Shown here piece by piece: positions 44,369 through 54,129 of a stretch of DNA of 64,000 nt. Source of the DNA: Conchocele bisecta (taxonomy: Eukaryota; Mollusca; Bivalvia; Lucinida; Thyasiridae). A program made the translations under genes and the position numbers. The stretch lies in NCBI GenBank assembly GCA_029237695.1, contig CM055274.1:22061505-22125504 (forward strand). Reading direction: 5' to 3'. Positions within the stretch are counted from its first letter, which is position 1, and every line of letters starts with the position of its first letter. The notes beneath the pieces were generated by a model. The model searched no databases. It saw nothing but the letters and a program-made list of their open reading frames with translations, and was not told the origin of the DNA.

Positions 44369-44825
44369 TTGTTGGGGTTTAACGGCCTATCAACAACTAA
44401 GGTCTTTAAGGCCGGATCAATGGGTTTAGTACTAAATCCCATATATTACCTGTACAAGTACGTGTACACGTTCAAGTACATGTACAAATGGGGGGTGGGG
44501 GGAAATCCCAAAATCAGAACTGAATATTTACAATAACAACTATATTCAGCCCTGAAATCAGAATAATCCTGATCTGATGCCTGGTCCTCGCCACACCAGA
44601 ATCACTTGGAAACACCCCCCCCCCCCCAAAAAAAAGCAGTAGGGTCAGTACTAATCTTACTACTTTTATAATGGGCAATAACCCAATTCAACTCCCAGGT
44701 AACAAAAGAGCAAAAGATGAATACGTACCTAAGGGCCAAACCAGGCAAATCGTGATTCCTATAAGGAGGAAACCTACCGTTAATTTACGCCATCGCGTTC
44801 ACCCGACCACAACCCACCAGAAACA
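44369..44825 (-). mobile_element. V-SINE/RUDI-like SINE (cluster member 2)
   Basis: Abuts member 1 directly: TTGTTGGGGTTTAACGGCCT follows its head. This member belongs to a subfamily with TCAATGGGTTTAGTACTAAA and repeated GTACATGTACA, like the copies at 15388, 45892, 47345 and 56040. A C-run of 13 lies near 44616. Confidence 0.8.
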
Positions 44826-44863
44826 AAAGAAATGCACAATAAACAATATGATCATGACATTGA

Positions 44864-45322
44864 GTGAGTGAGTGAATAGGGTTTAACGTCCGCTTTTCTG
44901 ACATAGAGGTACAAGCCTCAGGGAGTCTACACGCAGACGGGTCAACGGGGTCGTGTCCCGTATCCACCTGTCCGAGGGGGGTAAATCCCAACTTCAGAAC
45001 TCAATATTTACAATCAAAATATATATTCAGTCCTGAAATTAGAACAACCTGATCTGGTGCCAGGCCCTCGCCACACCAGCATCATTTATCCCATCCCCTA
45101 TAAGTAATAGGATTAGCGCTAATCTTACTTTTATATATGGGGCATAGCCCGACTCAACTCTCACATACAAGAAAGCCAAAAATGTACATGAGGGCCAAAT
45201 CCGGTATAGTGGGTTCCGGAAAGTATGAACCCAATCGTTAAGCCAGTTTAGTCGCCTTTTACGACAAGCAATGGCTACTGCAGCACTACTCTCAGGATCA
45301 GTTGATCCCGCCCCGGTGCATG
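44864..45322 (-). mobile_element. Full-length SINE with 11 bp TSD
   Basis: CATGACATTGA at 44853-44863 and 45323-45333 is the target-site duplication. The tail at the left is (CACT)n on the minus strand (GAGTGAGTGAGTG on the plus), followed by GGGTTTAACGTCCGC, body and a head ending GATCCCGCCCCGGTGCATG. It is almost identical to the 5'-truncated copy at 50543-50965, which sets orientation as minus. Confidence 0.9.
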
Positions 45323-45333
45323 CATGACATTGA

Positions 45334-45551
45334 CGACGAAACCCACATTCAATAGGCTTCTTCACATGGTCGATATGCAGTACATGTGAAATATCGCATG
45401 GATATATGGTAGTCAACAGACGGACAGTATATGCCCCTGACAACTATTGTTGCGCTGGCATGTGAAATGGACAGTGTACATGATTTTCTGAACTTATTTC
45501 ATCTCAGTATTTCAAGTTCAGAAAGGATTTCCTCAATATTACTGTCAAATG
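45334..45551. other. Gene-free interval in SINE cluster
   Basis: Nothing recognised. Confidence 0.3.
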
Positions 45552-45882
45552 GGTGTTTGTTTGTTAGTTAGTGTTTAACGGCCTATCAACAGCTAAGGTC
45601 ATGAAAGGCCGGGCAAACGGGTTCAATCCCATTTTAACCTGCTGCATTGGGGGGAAAATCGCAAAATCAGAACGGAATATTTACATCGAGAACAAATATA
45701 TTCAGCCCTGAAATTAGAATAACCGGACCTGGTGCCAGGTCCATACCACACCAGTCACCTGGCCCCTTCCCCTTAAATAGGATTACAAGTATCGTAATAC
45801 TCGCATAAGGGGTATAACCAGATTCAATGTCACATACAAAATGCCAAAGACCATTGCGTGCACCCACCTGCCACCCACCTCT
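45552..45882 (-). mobile_element. V-SINE/RUDI-like SINE (cluster member 4)
   Basis: (TTTG)-type tail, AACGGCCTATCAACAGC, GGGTTCAATCCCATTTTAAC, CCTGGTGCCAGGTCCAT and a shortened head with an internal deletion after AAAATGCCAAAGAC. Confidence 0.78.
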
Positions 45883-45891
45883 CAAATGGGT

Positions 45892-46318
45892 GATTTGTTT
45901 GTTTGTTGGGGTTTAACGGCCTATCAACAGCTAAGGTCATTTAAGGCCGGGTCAATGGGTTTAGTACTAAATCCCATATATTACATGTACAAATGGGGGG
46001 GGGGGGGATCCCGAAATCAGAACTGAATATTTACAATAAAAAAACTATATATTCAGCCCTGAAATTAGAATAATCCTGATCTGATGCCAGGTCCTTGCCA
46101 CACCAGAATCACTTGGCCCCCTCCCAAAAGCAGTAGGATCAGTAATAATATTACTACTTTTATAATGGGCAATAACCCAATTTAACTCCCAGGTAACAAA
46201 AGCGCCAAAGATAAAAAACGTACCCGAAGGCCAAACCAGGCAAATCGTAATTCCTACAAGGAGGAACCCCTACCGTTAACTTATGCCGTCGCGTTCGCCT
46301 GACCAATCTCTCACCTTC
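45892..46318 (-). mobile_element. V-SINE/RUDI-like SINE (cluster member 5)
   Basis: (TTTG)n tail, TTAACGGCCTATCAACAGC, GGGTTTAGTACTAAATCCC, an 11-base G-run, and head to GTCGCGTTCGCCTGACC. Same subfamily as members at 15388, 44369 and 56040. Confidence 0.8.
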
Positions 46319-46373
46319 TGGTTGATGAACATTATTGAACAAAAGACATTTGAAACAGCACAACGGTAGCACA

Positions 46374-46608
46374 TTAACCCTTAGACCGCTATCTTATTTT
46401 TTTTGGCGTCTACTGTTTATTTTCTATTTGCCATTTGTATCATCAAAAACATGCTTTGACAGCACTTTAGAATAATTTACATGCTTCGACAGCACTTCAG
46501 AAAAATGGAAATGATTCTGAAGTCAAAACATGTTTTTATTGAGAAATAACGCAAGATATAAAAGCAACAGCAGACGACAATTGTTGTCAGTAGCGGTCTA
46601 AGGGTTAA
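46374..46608. mobile_element. Intact piggyBac-like MITE, TTAACCCTTAGACCGCT
   Basis: TTAA at both edges, with perfect 13 bp inverted termini CCCTTAGACCGCT / AGCGGTCTAAGGG. The subterminal pair is GGCGTCTACTGTT / AACAGCAGACGAC. Length ~235 bp. This is the reference copy for the eroded ones at 9308 and 16402. Confidence 0.92.
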
Positions 46609-46735
46609 AATAAATAATACACATGCAAATGAAACGGGCCATGCGATTTTTATCTATATTATCCAATTTCATGCGGAGGATATGCCATTTTGATTGGGGA
46701 AAATCATAAATATTTTCTTTAAATGTGCTTAGAAG

Positions 46736-46995
46736 TATATGTCGGAATACACCTTTACGGGTATGATTTTTAAATATTTTTTTTTATTATTTTCGTTATA
46801 TCTCGAAAGTATATGTTGCGACCACTCATTTGAACCGTCTCGATGAGACGATTCAAATGAGTGGTCGCAACATATACTTTCGAGATATAACGAAAATAAT
46901 AAAAAAAATAATTTAAAAATCATACCCGTAAAGGTGTATTCCGCTATTCCGCATGCGGAATAGCGGAAAACACCTTTACGGGTATGATTTTTAAA
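46736..46995. repeat. Chain of nested perfect hairpins
   Basis: 46743-46945 folds with ~95 bp arms (CGGAATACACCTTTACGGGT / ACCCGTAAAGGTGTATTCCG), loop near CCGTCTCGATGAGACG. The right arm then continues through CGCTATTCCGCATGCGGAAT to yet another copy of ACACCTTTACGGGTATGATT in the forward sense. Three alternating copies of one arm are thus present. Confidence 0.9.
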
Positions 46996-47344
46996 TTATT
47001 TTTGAAGATGTGCAAAAAATATTTACAAAATTTATATTTTCCGTAAACTACAACAAAATTGACGAAATGTTCAGAGTAAATGCAGAAAGGATTCCGCATT
47101 AGTCACGAAAATGTTGTCAACATTCAAACGTCATTTACAGTAAATATCACCGTTTCTGTAAATATATTTCATCAGTCACATGGCGCGTCTCGTATGTAAT
47201 CAGCAGTCGTTTCTGGACGGCTGCTAATTGTTTGGATCTAGACCAGTGACCAGAGAAAAAACAGGCTTATTACAATTTAGGCCAATGTAGAATTCCTGGT
47301 CAGCTACAAATACAGTTCTAAATTGTGGCTGTGACAGGAGAATG
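46996..47344. other. Gene-free interval with MITE fragment
   Basis: 47240-47340 resembles both ends of the GTGGCTGTGACTGG MITE family. No exon. Confidence 0.4.
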
Positions 47345-48440
47345 TGTGTTGGGGTTTAACGGCCTATCAACAGCTAAGGTCATTTAAGGCCGGGTCAATG
47401 GGTTTAGTATTAAATCCCATATATTACCTGTACAGAATGGGTGGAAAATCCCAAAATCAGAACTGAAGATTTACAACAAACAAGAATTCCGCCACGGAAG
47501 CGGTGTCGCACCTGCCGAGGCATTTGACCGTGAACATTACAAGTAAATAAATGACCTTGACCTTGAGAATTTGGATGTGGGGGTGTGTGTAATGAAGCAT
47601 CATCCATAGACAAACATTGATGTGAAATATTATCAAAGTCTGGCAAGTGGTTAAAGAGATATTGTGAAAAAACAATAACTTTTAACGCATTTCTGTTACA
47701 AAACCGGTGAACATTACAAGTAAATAATATACCTTCACCTTCAGAATTTGGATGTGGGGGTGTGCGTAATGAAGCATCATCCATAGACAAACATTGATGT
47801 GAAATATTATCAAAGTCTGGCAAGGGGTTAAAGAGATATTGTGAAAAAATAACAACTTTAATGTATTTCTGTTACAAAACGGTGAACATTAAAAGTAAAT
47901 AAATGACCTTGACCTTGAGAATTTGGATGTGGGGGTGTGCGTAATGAAGCAACATCCCTAGACAAACATTGATGTGAAATATTATCAAAGTCTGGCAAGG
48001 GGTTAAAGAGATATTGTGAAAAAACAATAACTTTTAACGCATTCCTGTTACAAAACCGGTGAACATTACAAGTAAAAAAATAAATGACCTCGACCTTCAG
48101 AATTTGGATGTGGGGGTGTCTGTAATGAAGCATCATCCCTAGATAAACATAGATGTGAAATATTATCAAAGTCTGGCAAGGGGTTAAAGATATGTTGTGA
48201 AAAAACAATAACTTTAACGTATTTGCCTTACAAAAAAATCGGACGACGCAGACGACGGAAAAAGCGCCGACTATAGTCGCGCCTCTGCTAAAGCAGGCGT
48301 GACAAAAACTATATATTCAGCCCTGAAATCAGAATAATCCTGATCTGATACCAGGTCCTCGCCACACCAGAATCACTTGTCCCCCTCACAAAAGCAGTAG
48401 GATCAGTAATAATCTTACTTCATGTACTTTTATAATGGGC
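47345..48440 (-). mobile_element. V-SINE/RUDI-like SINE split by a Helitron-like insertion
   Basis: The left part (47345-47477) carries TTTAACGGCCTATCAACAGC to GAAGATTTACAA. The right part (48304 onward) resumes with TATATATTCAGCCCTGAAAT. Uninterrupted relatives (for example at 46021-46060) show the two parts are contiguous when empty. The right part ends in a palindrome at 48405-48480. Confidence 0.85.
47478..48303. mobile_element. Helitron-like non-autonomous element with four ~178 bp units
   Basis: The left end carries GAATTCCGCCACGGAAGCGG and CACCTGCC; the right end carries GACGACGCAGACGACGG then CTCTGCTAAAGCAGGCGTGAC. CACCTGCC pairs with GCAGGCGTG. Between them are four units, each with TGACCTTGACCTTGAGAATT, TTGGATGTGGGGGTGT, CCATAGACAAACATTGATG and TGGTTAAAGAGATATTGTG. 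Same design as the 30.2-37.2 kb element but with a different unit. Confidence 0.8.
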
Positions 48441-48480
48441 TATTGCCCATTATAAAAGTACATGAAGTAAGATTATTACG
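48405..48480. repeat. Perfect hairpin inside SINE sequence
   Basis: GTAATAATCTTACTTCATG then TACTTTTATAATGGGC is followed by its exact complement, with a ~4-6 base loop. After it the plus strand carries the head of a SINE in the opposite sense (48495-48600), so SINE sequence has been inverted at this point. Confidence 0.9.
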
Positions 48481-48494
48481 GATCCCAATTGACC

Positions 48495-48600
48495 CAATTG
48501 TCGGTGGATGGTTGCGCGAAAGCGACAGCGTAAATCGACGGAACTACGATTTGCCTGGTTTAACCCTCAGGTATGTTTTTATCTTTCGCTCTATCGATAC
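48495..48600 (+). mobile_element. SINE head fragment in inverted orientation
   Basis: GGTGGATGGTTGCGCGAAAG, GATTTGCCTGGTTTAACCCT and CAGGTATGTTTTTATCTTTC are the complement of the head segment of the copies at 44369 and 56040. Confidence 0.75.
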
Positions 48601-48604
48601 CTGG

Positions 48605-48845
48605 GAGTTGTGGGGCTTACTGGTTATGCTACCAGTGTAGCCTCGGATCAACCTGATCAGTCTAATCCGGCCCCACACTGTGCCATTTAGTCAGTAAATC
48701 ACCAGCCCTGCTTGCAACAAACAGCATATATCCGTAACAGACAAGAGAAATGTGCTAGAAGATATAGATATAGAGATCTATACTGACCAAAAACGCCATA
48801 AGCCCAATATCTCCAGTCAGCCACAATTTTTTTGTTAATACATGC
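48605..48845. mobile_element. MITE, GTGGCTGTGACTGGAGAAATG family
   Basis: GAGTTGTGGGGCTTACTGGT at the left and CATAAGCCCAATATCTCCAG at the right are inverted ends; the centre contains AACCTGATCAGTCTAATCC. Confidence 0.65.
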
Positions 48846-49154
48846 ACCGGGAATTTTTCTCACCCAAAAACAAACAAGTGTAAGCCCTGATCAGCCTGCG
48901 ATGCATTAAGTCTTGATACGGGGCTACATCCGTTGGAAACTCAATACGCCAAGTTTTGTCAATGCGACACATACATGCATGTTGGAAAGGTAGTTGCTAC
49001 CTTCCATATCAAAAGTATATATGGTATACGATACCTCTGTATTGTGCAGAAAATGTAGTAGTAAGTTGGTAAATATCTTAAGACCAAATGAATAAATTAA
49101 TTTCTAACAATTGACTGTCAGAATGAAATTGCACAAACTACACTTACTACACCA
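48846..49154. other. Gene-free interval
   Basis: Nothing recognised apart from a one-ended fragment resembling the preceding MITE at 48880-48935. Confidence 0.35.
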
Positions 49155-49460
49155 GTAGCCGATTTCATCAAAATTGCAAAGTATACTTATCTAGCAAAGT
49201 ATACTTTGAGGGAGTAATCATTTATTTTTCCCAAAATGCATTATTTCATATAGAACTAACCACTGCATATATTTGATGATTAAAAGTATGCAGAATTATT
49301 ATACTGAATTTATTACATTATCACAGCCAAAATTGGCTGTGATAATGTAATAAATTCAGTATAATAAAAATTAATAAATTTATCTTTAAATTGAAAATTT
49401 CTCCCTAAAAGTATACTTTGCTAGAAAAGTATACTTTGCAATGTTGGTGAAATAGGCTAC
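49155..49460. mobile_element. TIR element GTAGCCGATTTCATC, copy 1
   Basis: Ends GTAGCCGATTTCATCAAAAT and TTGGTGAAATAGGCTAC are inverted, followed by repeated AAAGTATACTT. A central palindrome around GATAATGTAATAAATTCAGT spans about 49300-49365. Copy 2 in opposite orientation is at 49736-50040; a fragment is at 63959-64000. Confidence 0.88.
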
Positions 49461-49499
49461 AGATACCTTGGACTAGATGTGAATCCAAGTAAGATACGT

Positions 49500-49735
49500 G
49501 AAAAAATCCCAAAATGACATGAACAGAATATACATGTTTTCAGGGAAAAATATATACATTCAGCCCTGAAATTAGCATATCCTTATCTGGTGCCAGGTCC
49601 TCACCACACCAGTCACTGAGCCGCAGCCCCAGAGAGTAATAGGATTAGTACTAATCCTACAACTGTTATCATGGTTATAACCAGATTCAGCTCTCACATA
49701 CAAACACGTACACATCAGAGGGCCATAGCATAGCA
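49500..49735 (-). mobile_element. SINE fragment between two inverted TIR elements
   Basis: AAAATCCCAAAATGACATGA, TTCAGCCCTGAAATTAGC, CTGGTGCCAGGTCCTC and AACCAGATTCAGCTCTC are V-SINE body sequence; both ends are missing. Confidence 0.75.
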
Positions 49736-50040
49736 GTAGCCTATTTCATCAACATTGTAAAGTATACTTATCTAGCAAAGTATACTTTGAGGGAGAAATT
49801 TTCAATTTTAGGATAAATTTATTAATTTTTATTATACTGAATTTATTACATTATCACAGCCATTTTGGCTGTGATAATGTAATAAATTCAGCATAATAAT
49901 TCTGCATACTTTCAATCATCAAATCTATGCAGTCGTTAGTTCTATATGACATAATGCATTTCGGTAAAAATACATGATTACTCCCTCAAAGTATACTTTG
50001 CTAGATAAGTATACTTTGCAATTTTGATGAAATCGGCTAC
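49736..50040. mobile_element. TIR element GTAGCCGATTTCATC, copy 2 (inverted)
   Basis: The sequence is the complement of copy 1 with scattered substitutions (GTAGCCTATTTCATC ... GATGAAATCGGCTAC). The two copies with the SINE piece between could fold into an ~885 bp hairpin. Confidence 0.88.
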
Positions 50041-50104
50041 TGGGATATCGTGATTCCGGTATTAAGGATGAACCCAAAGGTTAAATTACACCCTTTGCAT
50101 ACTC

Positions 50105-50385
50105 ACAAGCAACACTGCCCTCCCAAGTCAAACTGCAGTATCTGTTAAACTGCAGTATCTGCACTATGATGCTATGCTGACCCTGTGCAATCATCCCAAG
50201 TCAAACTGCAGTATCTGTTAAACTGCAGTATCTGCACTATGATGTTATGCTGACCCTGTGCAATCATCCCCAGGTGGGGACGATTGCACAGGGTCAGCAT
50301 AGCATCATAGTGCAGATACTGCAGTTTGACGGATACTGCAGTTTAACAGATACTGCAGTTTGACTTGGGAGGGCAGAACAGCCCT
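50105..50385. repeat. Foldback with doubled left arm
   Basis: A ~74 bp unit starting CAAGTCAAACTGCAGTATCT occurs twice head to tail (50125 and 50196) and once inverted (50277-50369), ending TTTGACTTGGGAGGGC. Outer CTGCCCTCCCAAGTC pairs with GACTTGGGAGGGCAG. A small internal palindrome CTGCAG recurs through it. Confidence 0.9.
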
Positions 50386-50427
50386 CCGATGTTGGCCAAT
50401 AATTAGTGGATTTATTTACTGGTACAG

Positions 50428-51068
50428 GGAGCCGTTTGACTAAACTTTGTACGATTAAAATGTTCGTAAATGCAAAATAATGAGTCTGGAAAGTTCACAT
50501 TAACGTTTTTTTGTAAATAATTATTGGATTTACATTTATTGAGTGAGTGAGTGAGTGAATAGGGTTTAACGTCCGCTTTTCTGACATAGAGGTACAAGCC
50601 TCAGGGAGTCTACACGCAGACGGGTCAACGGGGTCGTGTCCCGTATCCACCTGTCCGAGGGGGGTAAATCCCAACTTCAGAACTCAATATTTACAATCAA
50701 AATATATATTCAGTCCTGAAATTAGAACAACCTGATCTGGTGCCAGGCCCTCGCCACACCAGCATCATTTATCCCATCCCCTAAAAGTAATAGGATTAGC
50801 GCTAATCTTACTTTTATATATGGGGCATAGCCCGACTCAACTCTCACATACAAAAAATGTACATGAGGGCCAAATCCGGTATAGTGGGTTCCGGAAAGTA
50901 TGAACCCAATCGTTAAGCCAGTTTAGTCGCCTTTTACGACAAGCAATGGCTACTGCAGCACTATGTACATTTATTGAACACAGGCCGCATATCAATTGAA
51001 ATTTCCAGCCGATCCTAAATTTGCTCATACGAACATTTTAGGTGTACAAAGTTTAGTGAAACGGCCCC
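50428..51068. mobile_element. MITE, GGGGCCCGTTTCACTAAAC family, split by a SINE
   Basis: The left part GGAGCCGTTTGACTAAAC to TACATTTATTGA (50542) and the right part from TACATTTATTGA (50966) to GTTTAGTGAAACGGCCCCC form one MITE once the SINE and one copy of the 12 bp duplication are removed. Confidence 0.88.
50543..50965 (-). mobile_element. 5'-truncated SINE with 12 bp TSD
   Basis: TACATTTATTGA at 50531-50542 and 50966-50977 is the target-site duplication. The insert matches 44864-45322 almost base for base from the GAGTGAGTGAGTG tail to CTACTGCAGCACTA, then stops about 35 bp short of the full head. Truncation at the right means the element's 5' end is there, as expected for target-primed reverse transcription on the minus strand. 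Confidence 0.93.
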
Positions 51069-51480
51069 CTGATCTGCACACAGAGGCAGTGAATTGTAAA
51101 TTCACAAACAAATCTTACAAACCATGTTACATAGAAAGTTTAGTGCAAAAGGCCTCTTAGTCTACACCATAATTGAGACACCCCATGTGATTTTGCACAA
51201 TTTTTCCTGAAATATAATTACAGAAACAGTAATATTTTCTGTAAATGATGTCGAAGGGTGACAAAATTTTCTATTACATATCTGCTATGAAAATTTCATC
51301 AACTTTCTCATGAAATATCGCACATGGCTTCTTAGGTACAAAATCACATGGCTCGTCTCATATGGTTGGCAGACCTCACGAGGCAATTTGATATCTGTGA
51401 AGGCATACAAGTTTTTTAAATCACTAACACAATCATGGACAGTGGAGTCGGATCAGCTCCACAGATGTACACGTGGATAC
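51069..51480. other. Gene-free interval
   Basis: No exon. Parts resemble 47040-47200 (CACATGGCKCGTCTCRTATG word and GTAAATAT runs), so it may be an old repeat. Confidence 0.35.
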
Positions 51481-51549
51481 TGTAACCATGGTAATAGTGA
51501 GCTATGCTGGCCAATGTGGCCAGCATAGCTCACTATTACCATGGTTACC
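51481..51549. repeat. Perfect 31-33 bp-arm palindrome
   Basis: GTAACCATGGTAATAGTGAG then CTATGCTGGCCA is followed after ATG by its exact complement ending CCATGGTTAC. No mismatches in the arms. Confidence 0.95.
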
Positions 51550-51649
51550 CATTTCATAATGTATGTTATGACGTTAACCAGTGGCATACATTTAAATAGC
51601 GTTTCCCTCAGGATTAAAGGAGCAGGCAGGGTAAGCCAGAAAAAAAACA

Positions 51650-52145
51650 GCACATTTAGCGCGTCAAACTCTGAATAAGGGGGACACATTCAGATAGTAG
51701 AACAACATATTTAATATTCAATGACTTTTCCATGACTTTCAAGGACCTGTTTTCGAAATTCAAGGACCCATATTTGCCTGGATGATGCTGATGAAACGGT
51801 GTCGAGCCTGGAAATACACTTGTGTTGGGGAGAGAAGTTACTTCTCTCCTCAACACAAGTGTATTCCAGGCTCGACACCGTTTCATGTAGTACTTCAGTT
51901 CTGAATCTACAAAATCCCAATTTGGTGCCAGGTGCCCTTACCACATCAAATCGTTTGGCTCGAAATCATGAAATTGCACTGAACCTTGCTCAACAACACC
52001 AATAATTGGACTGGAATCAAAATTCCATGACTTTCAATGACCTTTTCAGAAAAAGAGGCAAATTCCATGACTTTCCAGGCCTGGAATCCATTTTTCCAAA
52101 TTCCATGACTTTCCAGGAATGCAAGGACCAGTGGGAACCCAGTAC
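51650..52145. repeat. Repeat rich in CCATGACTTTCCAGG, with palindrome
   Basis: AATTCCATGACTTTCCAGG or close variants recur at about 51718, 52020, 52062 and 52104. In the middle, 51796-51886 is a palindrome with ~45 bp arms (AACGGTGTCGAGCCTGGAA / TTCCAGGCTCGACACCGTT, one mismatch). Probably a degraded DNA element. Confidence 0.65.
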
Positions 52146-52369
52146 ATGAATATTGTGCATCATCATAAAAAAAGTTAAATGTCGGTAAAAAAAAAGAAGA
52201 AAGTTTACAATTTATTTTTGGCCAGCATGGCACCACCAAGTTTGGGTATGGTGCGGTGCCATGCAAAAATATGCTGGGAGAAATACATACACTTTCAGCT
52301 ATGCGTTTAAGGTCTGCGAAAATGAGCATAGCAGTGAAATTCAGTTCTTGTGTGCTATTCCAAATGGAG

Positions 52370-52782
52370 AGTTTGTTTGTTTGTTTATTAGTGTTTAACG
52401 GCCTATCAACAGCTAAGGTCATGTAAGGCCGGGCAAACGGGTTCGATCCCATTTTAACCTGCTGCATTGGGGGGAAAAATCCCAAAATCAGAACGGAATA
52501 TTTACATCGAGAACAAATATATTCAGCCCTGAAATTAGAATAACCGGACCTGGTGCCAGGTCCATACAACACCAAAGTCACTTGGCCCCTTCCCCTAAAA
52601 TAGGATTACGAATATCGTAATACTCACATAAGGATTAGGGGTATAACCAGATTCAACTGTCACATACAAAATGCCAAAGACGTACGTGAGGGCCAAACCA
52701 GGTCTCCAGTCGTGATTCCGGTAAGGATGAACCCAGATCGTTAAATTACCCATCGCGTGCTCCCACCTGTCACCCACTCCAA
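52370..52782 (-). mobile_element. V-SINE/RUDI-like SINE with (CAAA)n tail
   Basis: (TTTG)n at 52373-52388, GTTTAACGGCCTATCAACAG, GGGTTCGATCCCATTTTAAC, CCTGGTGCCAGGTCCAT, AGGGCCAAACCAGG, GGTAAGGATGAACCC and head end CCCACCTGTCACCCACT. CCAAATGGAGAGT occurs on both sides (52361-52373 and 52777-52789), so a ~13 bp target-site duplication is likely. Confidence 0.85.
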
Positions 52783-52789
52783 ATGGAGA

Positions 52790-53205
52790 GTATCATTGAT
52801 ACAAAACGACAGTTGCCAGAGGACAACGAAGCACATCTGGTGGTACAGGACAAGGACACATGAAGGTCACTGATATACAGCAGTTGCACAGAGCAGCACA
52901 AGACATAGCTGTTGTAGAAACATGATCGCTGTAGGGTGATTGATAGGATGAAATGAACCAAAACAAAAAAGTAACATTGAAAGTAATTTAAGCATAAAAG
53001 GTAGGTCAAGGTCACAGATACATAGCAGCTTGCACTTAATATCATACAGCAGAGATGGTGTAGGAATATGGTGGCTATAGGGGTGACAAATATTGTGAAA
53101 CAGATCAAAACATGAAAACTTAACTTTTGAAGATGGGGACACCGACGCTAGCTGGGATATGGTATTAGCGCACCTTCCGCCGGAAGGCACGCCAACAGCA
53201 TACAT
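52790..53205. mobile_element. Probable Helitron-like element with two diverged internal units
   Basis: The left end AACGACAGTTGCCAGAGGAC then AACGAAGCACATCTGG resembles the left end at 30221. The right end GGGGACACCGACGCTAGCTG then CCGCCGGAAGGCACGCC resembles the right ends at 37175 and 48240. The interior has two copies of AAGGTCACNGATANANAGCAG with TAGAAACATGATCGCTGTAG-like partners, spacing ~125 bp. Confidence 0.6.
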
Positions 53206-53239
53206 TTTTATACACCTCCATGTTGCCACAAATTAAACC

Positions 53240-53575
53240 GGGGATGTACTATAGGAATGAATGGCCTTTTTGTGGAATTTATCGGGGTATAAACTTTGAA
53301 AAGCCACTTTCGCAATTGGCGATAAAAATAAACAATTGGCGAAAAAAAAAAAAAAAAAAAAAAAGGAATTTCATATCGCCAATTGTTTATTTTTATCCTA
53401 TTGGTTATTATAGGAATTAATGGCCTTTTTGTGGAATTTATCGGGGTATAAACTTGGAAAAGTCGCGGGAATACTGGACGAAGGCTGGAAGGCCTCGTCC
53501 AGTATTCCCGCGACTTTTCCAAGTTTATATCCCCGATAAATTCCACAAAATTGCCATTCATTCCTTATAATTCCA
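53240..53575. repeat. Tandem and inverted repeats with A-run
   Basis: GGAATGAATGGCCTTTTTG and AATTTATCGGGGTATAAAC occur at 53253, 53410 (direct) and 53515-53570 (inverted). 53452-53520 folds around GGACGAAGGCTGGAAGGCCTC. A 24-base A-run lies at 53342-53364, next to CGCCAATTGTTTATTTTTAT and its complement. Confidence 0.85.
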
Positions 53576-54129
53576 GCATTTTAAATAAATTCATCAAGAA
53601 AATGTGTTTATTTTCCGTTTTCTTAAGAATTATTTTAACGTAGTTTGGCATGGGAGTTTACTGGGATATAAACTTTGGACAGAGACTTGCTACGGACCAA
53701 TCAAATGTTAGGGAATTGTGTAAATATTTTTGTGCTGGAATTATTGTAGATATAAATCTGTCATTCAACTATGGTATACAATAATAACCCGAAATATTCG
53801 GACACCATTTGCATTGGGAAACCCCTATAAAATAGGGGTTTCCCAAAACAAATTGTATCCAAATATATTGTGATAAACTAGTACACCATACTAACACTAA
53901 ATATTGGGACAATCCTTATTGTGGGAAACCATTTAGTTTCTGAGAATAAATAGTCTGAATATTTGGGTTTAATACAGCTTAGCCGCATATGCTATAGGCC
54001 AAAATGCAATATTTCCAGATTACCGTATTTTGCCAATATGGACACCCAAGACAGAGCTATGTTCAAACTTGGCCACGTAAAAAAAGTGAAAATGTTTAAC
54101 ATCCCAACAACAGTAAACGTCATATAGAG
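53576..54129. repeat. Interval with ATAATAACCCTAAATATT hairpin MITE
   Basis: 53783-53980 starts AATAATAACCCGAAATATTC and ends GTCTGAATATTTGGGTTTAA, a copy of the family at 42590. It has an inner palindrome GGGAAACCCCTATAAAATAG. The rest is unremarkable. Confidence 0.65.
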
